From assembly GCA_963575745.1 (NCBI GenBank), contig CAUYUJ010003889.1, positions 1 to 52,500 on the forward strand: a DNA stretch of 52,500 nt. The letters are read 5' to 3'. This DNA comes from Prorocentrum cordatum. Taxonomy: Eukaryota; Sar; Dinophyceae; Prorocentrales; Prorocentraceae. A model generated the notes under the pieces. That model searched no databases, was not told where the DNA came from, and was given only the letters and a program-made list of their open reading frames with translations. The first letter of the stretch is position 1; each line of letters starts with the position of its first letter. Below are positions 52,483-52,500 of the stretch, piece by piece. A program made the translations under genes and the position numbers.

Positions 52483-52500
52483 TGACTAACCCACATTGGG

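Overview
The window is nuclear DNA of a dinoflagellate. The deciding clue is a perfect match at 48473-48494 (minus strand) to the 22-nt dinoflagellate spliced leader (consensus DCCGTAGCC...GGCTCAAG). It is supported by very high GC, intronless tandem gene copies, a LINE with APE, RT and RNase H domains, and a mass of micro- and minisatellites. There are no operons, and no complete tRNA or rRNA gene was seen.

Layout. 1-2592: two copies of a composite repeat module built round a 90-bp minisatellite. 2593-10157: mostly unique sequence with no gene I can recognise, apart from an (AT)n tract. 10158-11770: a GACCCACC minisatellite, then about 1 kb of TCC/TCA microsatellite. 11771-19075: a 7.3-kb LINE with ORF1 and an APE-RT-RNase H ORF2 broken by only two in-frame TAG codons, inserted in the microsatellite between 16-bp target-site duplications. 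19076-20570: more microsatellites. 20900-37700: GC-rich sequence with several degraded coding fragments (20.9-21.2, 22.8-24.8, 33.75-34.7 and 37.0 kb), dispersed repeats, a (CT)n tract and long stretches in which I see nothing. 37800-38684: AAT, GTT and GAC-rich repeats. 38684-49155: a third composite module whose minisatellite is split by a 9.14-kb insertion. 49160-52500: further repeat arrays, homopolymer G/C tracts and a degenerate ACTCACT satellite.

The main discovery is the 9.14-kb insertion at 39351-48493. Read on the minus strand it starts with a complete spliced leader, carries two intact, nearly identical trypsin-like protease genes with CUB-like domains (B, then A) separated by a 2.6-kb spacer, and ends in an A-rich tail. 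It is bounded by a 20-bp direct repeat with one mismatch. Removing it rejoins the surrounding minisatellite. That is the structure expected if a trans-spliced mRNA covering two tandem genes was reverse-transcribed and inserted by target-primed reverse transcription. It would record a dicistronic dinoflagellate transcript and a functional two-gene retrocopy. The LINE upstream is the type of element that could supply the enzymes, although this copy is disabled.

The nesting order appears to be: CTCGAG array, then composite module, then spliced-leader retrocopy. Most long open frames in the window are by-products of repeats whose period is a multiple of three, or antisense shadows of GC-rich genes, and are left out.
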